This document shows positions 62,427-64,000 of a stretch of DNA of 64,000 nucleotides, in pieces (position 1 is the stretch's first letter; the number at the start of each line of letters is the position of its first letter). The translations under genes and the position numbers were made by a program. The notes under the pieces were generated by a model that saw nothing but the letters and a program-made list of their open reading frames with translations, was not told the DNA's origin and did no database searches. Source of the stretch: Chryseobacterium sp. Bi04 (GTDB lineage: Bacteria; Bacteroidota; Bacteroidia; Flavobacteriales; Weeksellaceae); the NCBI RefSeq assembly GCF_918698085.1, contig NZ_CAKKLP010000006.1, positions 62,001 to 126,000 on the forward strand, read 5' to 3'.

Positions 62427-63623
62427 TTAATTTTCGTACACCACATACCTGGTTCTGATCTTTTCAAAATCGGCCAGGTCTTTTTTCCACGAAGCTTTAA
62501 TTTCCGGAATTGTTTTGCCGGCAATGATCTGCTTTCTGAATTCATCGGTTCCGGATAATGTATCAAACCATAGATTTTTCAGGAAGAAATCCAGCTGGGG
62601 GTTTTTATAATTCTGATATGCTTTTATAACCCATTCAAGGTTAAGTTCTCTTAAATCTTTTGGGTATTTCGAAAGGTTTTCACCATGGCAGAGCTTTCCG
62701 TTCAGAAAAGGATCTTTAGCCCCATAGCTTGGTTTGGGAGTAAACTCATATGGCAGTTTTTCTGTCCACGGAGAACCATAAACCTGGAAAGGGATATCTG
62801 TTCCTCTTCCTACAGAAACCTGAGTTCCTTCAAAAAAGCATAAGCTAGGATAAAGATTAATGGCTTTATCATTCGGTAAGTTGGGAGAAGGTTTATCTAA
62901 AATTGGATACCGTTGTTTTTTATGGTAATTTTTCATTGGAATAAGGGTATATTTAGCCTGAACACCATTTTTCAGCCACTTTTCTCCGTTTACCATTTTT
63001 CCATATTCTCCAATTGTCAGCCCATATACTACAGGAACTTCATGCATGCCTACAAAGCTTGCCCATTTTTTTCTTAAAACAGGGCCGTCAGTATAACCGT
63101 CATGTGGATTCGGGCGATCCAGAACCATGATTTCAACATTATTTTCAGCACCGGCTTCCATTAAATAAGTTAATGTAGAGATATAGGTATAAAACCTTAC
63201 ACCTACATCCTGGATATCAAAAAGAACAATGTCAATACCTTTTAACTGTTCAGGTTTTGGTTTTTTATTATTGCCATATAATGAAACAATGGGCAATCCT
63301 GTTTTTACATCTACTCCATTTTTCACTTTCGCACCGGCATCAGCATCTCCCCTGAACCCATGTTCCGGAGCAAAAATAGCTTTAATGTTAATCTTATTTT
63401 TTACTAAAAAATCTACCAGATGATTCTTATCACTCATCAGCCCGGTTTGATTGGTCACAATGCCAATCGTTTTGTTTTTTAACAGGGGTAAATACAATTC
63501 AGGCTGATCGGCTCCGGTTTTAAAATCCGGTTGAACTTGAGCCTGAGAATAATATTGGTTGAATACTCCTAAAAAAATTAGGCAAATAAGAAGTAAATTT
63601 TTAATTTTGAAATCTAAATTCAT
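62427..63623 (-). CDS. NamZ-like exo-beta-N-acetylmuramidase (DUF1343)
   Basis: The 398-aa protein is exported (signal peptide near residues 5-27, LLLICLIFLGVFNQYYSQA). The body shows the DUF1343 blocks KTIGIVTNQTGLMSDKNHLV, IFAPEHGFRGDADAGAKV, IDIVLFDIQDVGVRFYTYIST and LDRPNPHDGYTDGPVL. The late FFEGTQVSVGRGTDIPFQVYGSPW block is also present. NamZ cleaves terminal N-acetylmuramic acid from muropeptides in cell-wall recycling. The ATG at 63623 is chosen because it begins a real signal peptide; the longer reading covers the neighbouring gene. The divergent permease gene starts only 4 bases away. Confidence 0.9.
   Translation of the reverse strand: MNLDFKIKNLLLICLIFLGVFNQYYSQAQVQPDFKTGADQPELYLPLLKNKTIGIVTNQTGLMSDKNHLVDFLVKNKINIKAIFAPEHGFRGDADAGAKVKNGVDVKTGLPIVSLYGNNKKPKPEQLKGIDIVLFDIQDVGVRFYTYISTLTYLMEAGAENNVEIMVLDRPNPHDGYTDGPVLRKKWASFVGMHEVPVVYGLTIGEYGKMVNGEKWLKNGVQAKYTLIPMKNYHKKQRYPILDKPSPNLPNDKAINLYPSLCFFEGTQVSVGRGTDIPFQVYGSPWTEKLPYEFTPKPSYGAKDPFLNGKLCHGENLSKYPKDLRELNLEWVIKAYQNYKNPQLDFFLKNLWFDTLSGTDEFRKQIIAGKTIPEIKASWKKDLADFEKIRTRYVVYEN
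63602..63609 (+). promoter_or_regulatory. -7 box TAATTTTG of the ABC permease, inside namZ
   Basis: A plus-strand match to TAnnTTTG, 18 bases before the TTG start of the permease. It lies within the namZ coding region. Confidence 0.45.
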
Positions 63624-63627
63624 AAGC

Positions 63628-64000
63628 TTGAAATTTCCTTTATATTTCTCTAGAAAAATAGCATTTTCCAAAGATAACAAAAATAACCTTTCAAGAGTTA
63701 TCATCTTCATTGGCAGACTTTCTGTAGCTTTGGGAATCATTGTTTCCTTAATTACCGTGGCCACAGGCTTTGGTTCTAAAAAAGCTATTAAAGAAAGACT
63801 GGCAGATTTCAGCGGACATATTACCGTAAGGTCTACACGTTCCAATTCTTCCTATAATACTTCAGTACTTGATAACCAGGGGCTCAATATTCCTAAGATC
63901 AAAGAACTTCCAGATGTGGAAAGTATCCAGAAATATGCCACAGTTACCGGTATTATGCGGAATGAGCATAGCTTTGCAGGCATTACATTTAAGGGAGTTG
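63628..64000 (+). CDS. ABC transporter permease, LolC/FtsX-like, partial at window end
   Basis: Begins with a TTG start (LKFPLYFSRKIAFSKDNKNN) and continues in frame to the window edge. The first transmembrane segment (IIFIGRLSVALGIIVSLITVATGFGSKKAI) is followed by the start of a MacB-like periplasmic domain (LADFSGHITVRSTRSN, then NIPKIKELPDVESIQKYATV). This is typical of FtsX/LolCE-type permeases, which extract lipoproteins or act with an ATPase encoded elsewhere. No ATG alternative fits, because upstream codons are antisense to namZ. Confidence 0.85.
   Translation, partial: MKFPLYFSRKIAFSKDNKNNLSRVIIFIGRLSVALGIIVSLITVATGFGSKKAIKERLADFSGHITVRSTRSNSSYNTSVLDNQGLNIPKIKELPDVESIQKYATVTGIMRNEHSFAGITFKGV
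63669..63694 (-). promoter_or_regulatory. Candidate promoter of namZ, inside the permease gene
   Basis: Minus-strand TATCTTTG (63669-63676) with TTG (63692-63694) at a 15-base spacer, slightly short. It lies 46 bases upstream of namZ, inside the divergent coding region. Confidence 0.4.

Noticed and set aside
62427..63845. Longer namZ reading from 63845
   Set aside because: The added residues are antisense to the permease gene, and the real signal peptide begins at the ATG at 63623.
1..64000. CRISPR array or rRNA operon
   Set aside because: No regularly spaced short repeats with unique spacers and no rRNA-like sequence were seen; the repeats found are tRNA duplications.

Overview
The window looks like chromosome of a Chryseobacterium-type flavobacterium (Bacteroidota, Weeksellaceae). 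It is AT-rich, and many genes and tRNAs carry the Bacteroidota -7 box TAnnTTTG, sometimes with a TTG about 20 bases upstream. Shine-Dalgarno sites are not evident. Familiar flavobacterial families are present: SusC/SusD, a DUF5117-type metalloprotease, NamZ/DUF1343, LytTR regulators and an oleate hydratase very close to the Elizabethkingia enzyme as I remember it.

Layout. 0.2-3.1 kb: a papain-like lipoprotein, an unknown lipoprotein, a candidate structured RNA and a secreted nuclease. 3.5-4.0 kb: a tandem duplication of a tRNA-Pro/tRNA-Arg pair. 4.2-18.2 kb: mostly housekeeping and lipid genes (SH3b protein, prmA, AraC regulator, ohyA, glnS, DUF900-like hydrolase, a double-glycine leader peptide, menC, fbp, aspartate kinase and an OlsF-like double acyltransferase). 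18.3-21.5 kb: two nearly identical tRNA-Phe transcription units, 3105 bp apart, flank a three-gene run of K+-channel-like protein, bestrophin and LCIB-type carbonic anhydrase. 21.6-46.8 kb: a 25-kb accessory block on the minus strand. It holds an M15 peptidoglycan peptidase, a 726-aa unknown, a 1078-aa protein whose C-terminus carries a nucleotidyltransferase-like GS...DLDL motif, a 212-aa candidate immunity protein, two giant proteins (2305 and 2074 aa) and three tail-fibre-like proteins sharing one N-terminal anchor. 47.1-58.5 kb: a SusC/SusD plus zinc-protease operon with a LytTR response regulator on one side and its likely LytS-type sensor kinase on the other. 58.6-64.0 kb: an esterase with a divergent HxlR regulator, a thioredoxin-fold protein with a DUF3575 protein, NamZ, and the start of an ABC-transporter permease.

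Two regions deserve most attention. The bestrophin/LCIB run resembles, in gene content, the bicarbonate-channel/carbonic-anhydrase pairing known from the algal CO2-concentrating mechanism. The 25-kb block combines fibres, a cell-wall peptidase, giant proteins without signal peptides and a toxin/immunity-like pair. It lacks any recognisable sheath, tube, baseplate, capsid, integrase or transposase. Two copies of a palindrome-containing promoter, 152 bp apart and with identical internal spacing, lie just upstream of it.

All functions are inferred from reading the sequence; no database search was run.
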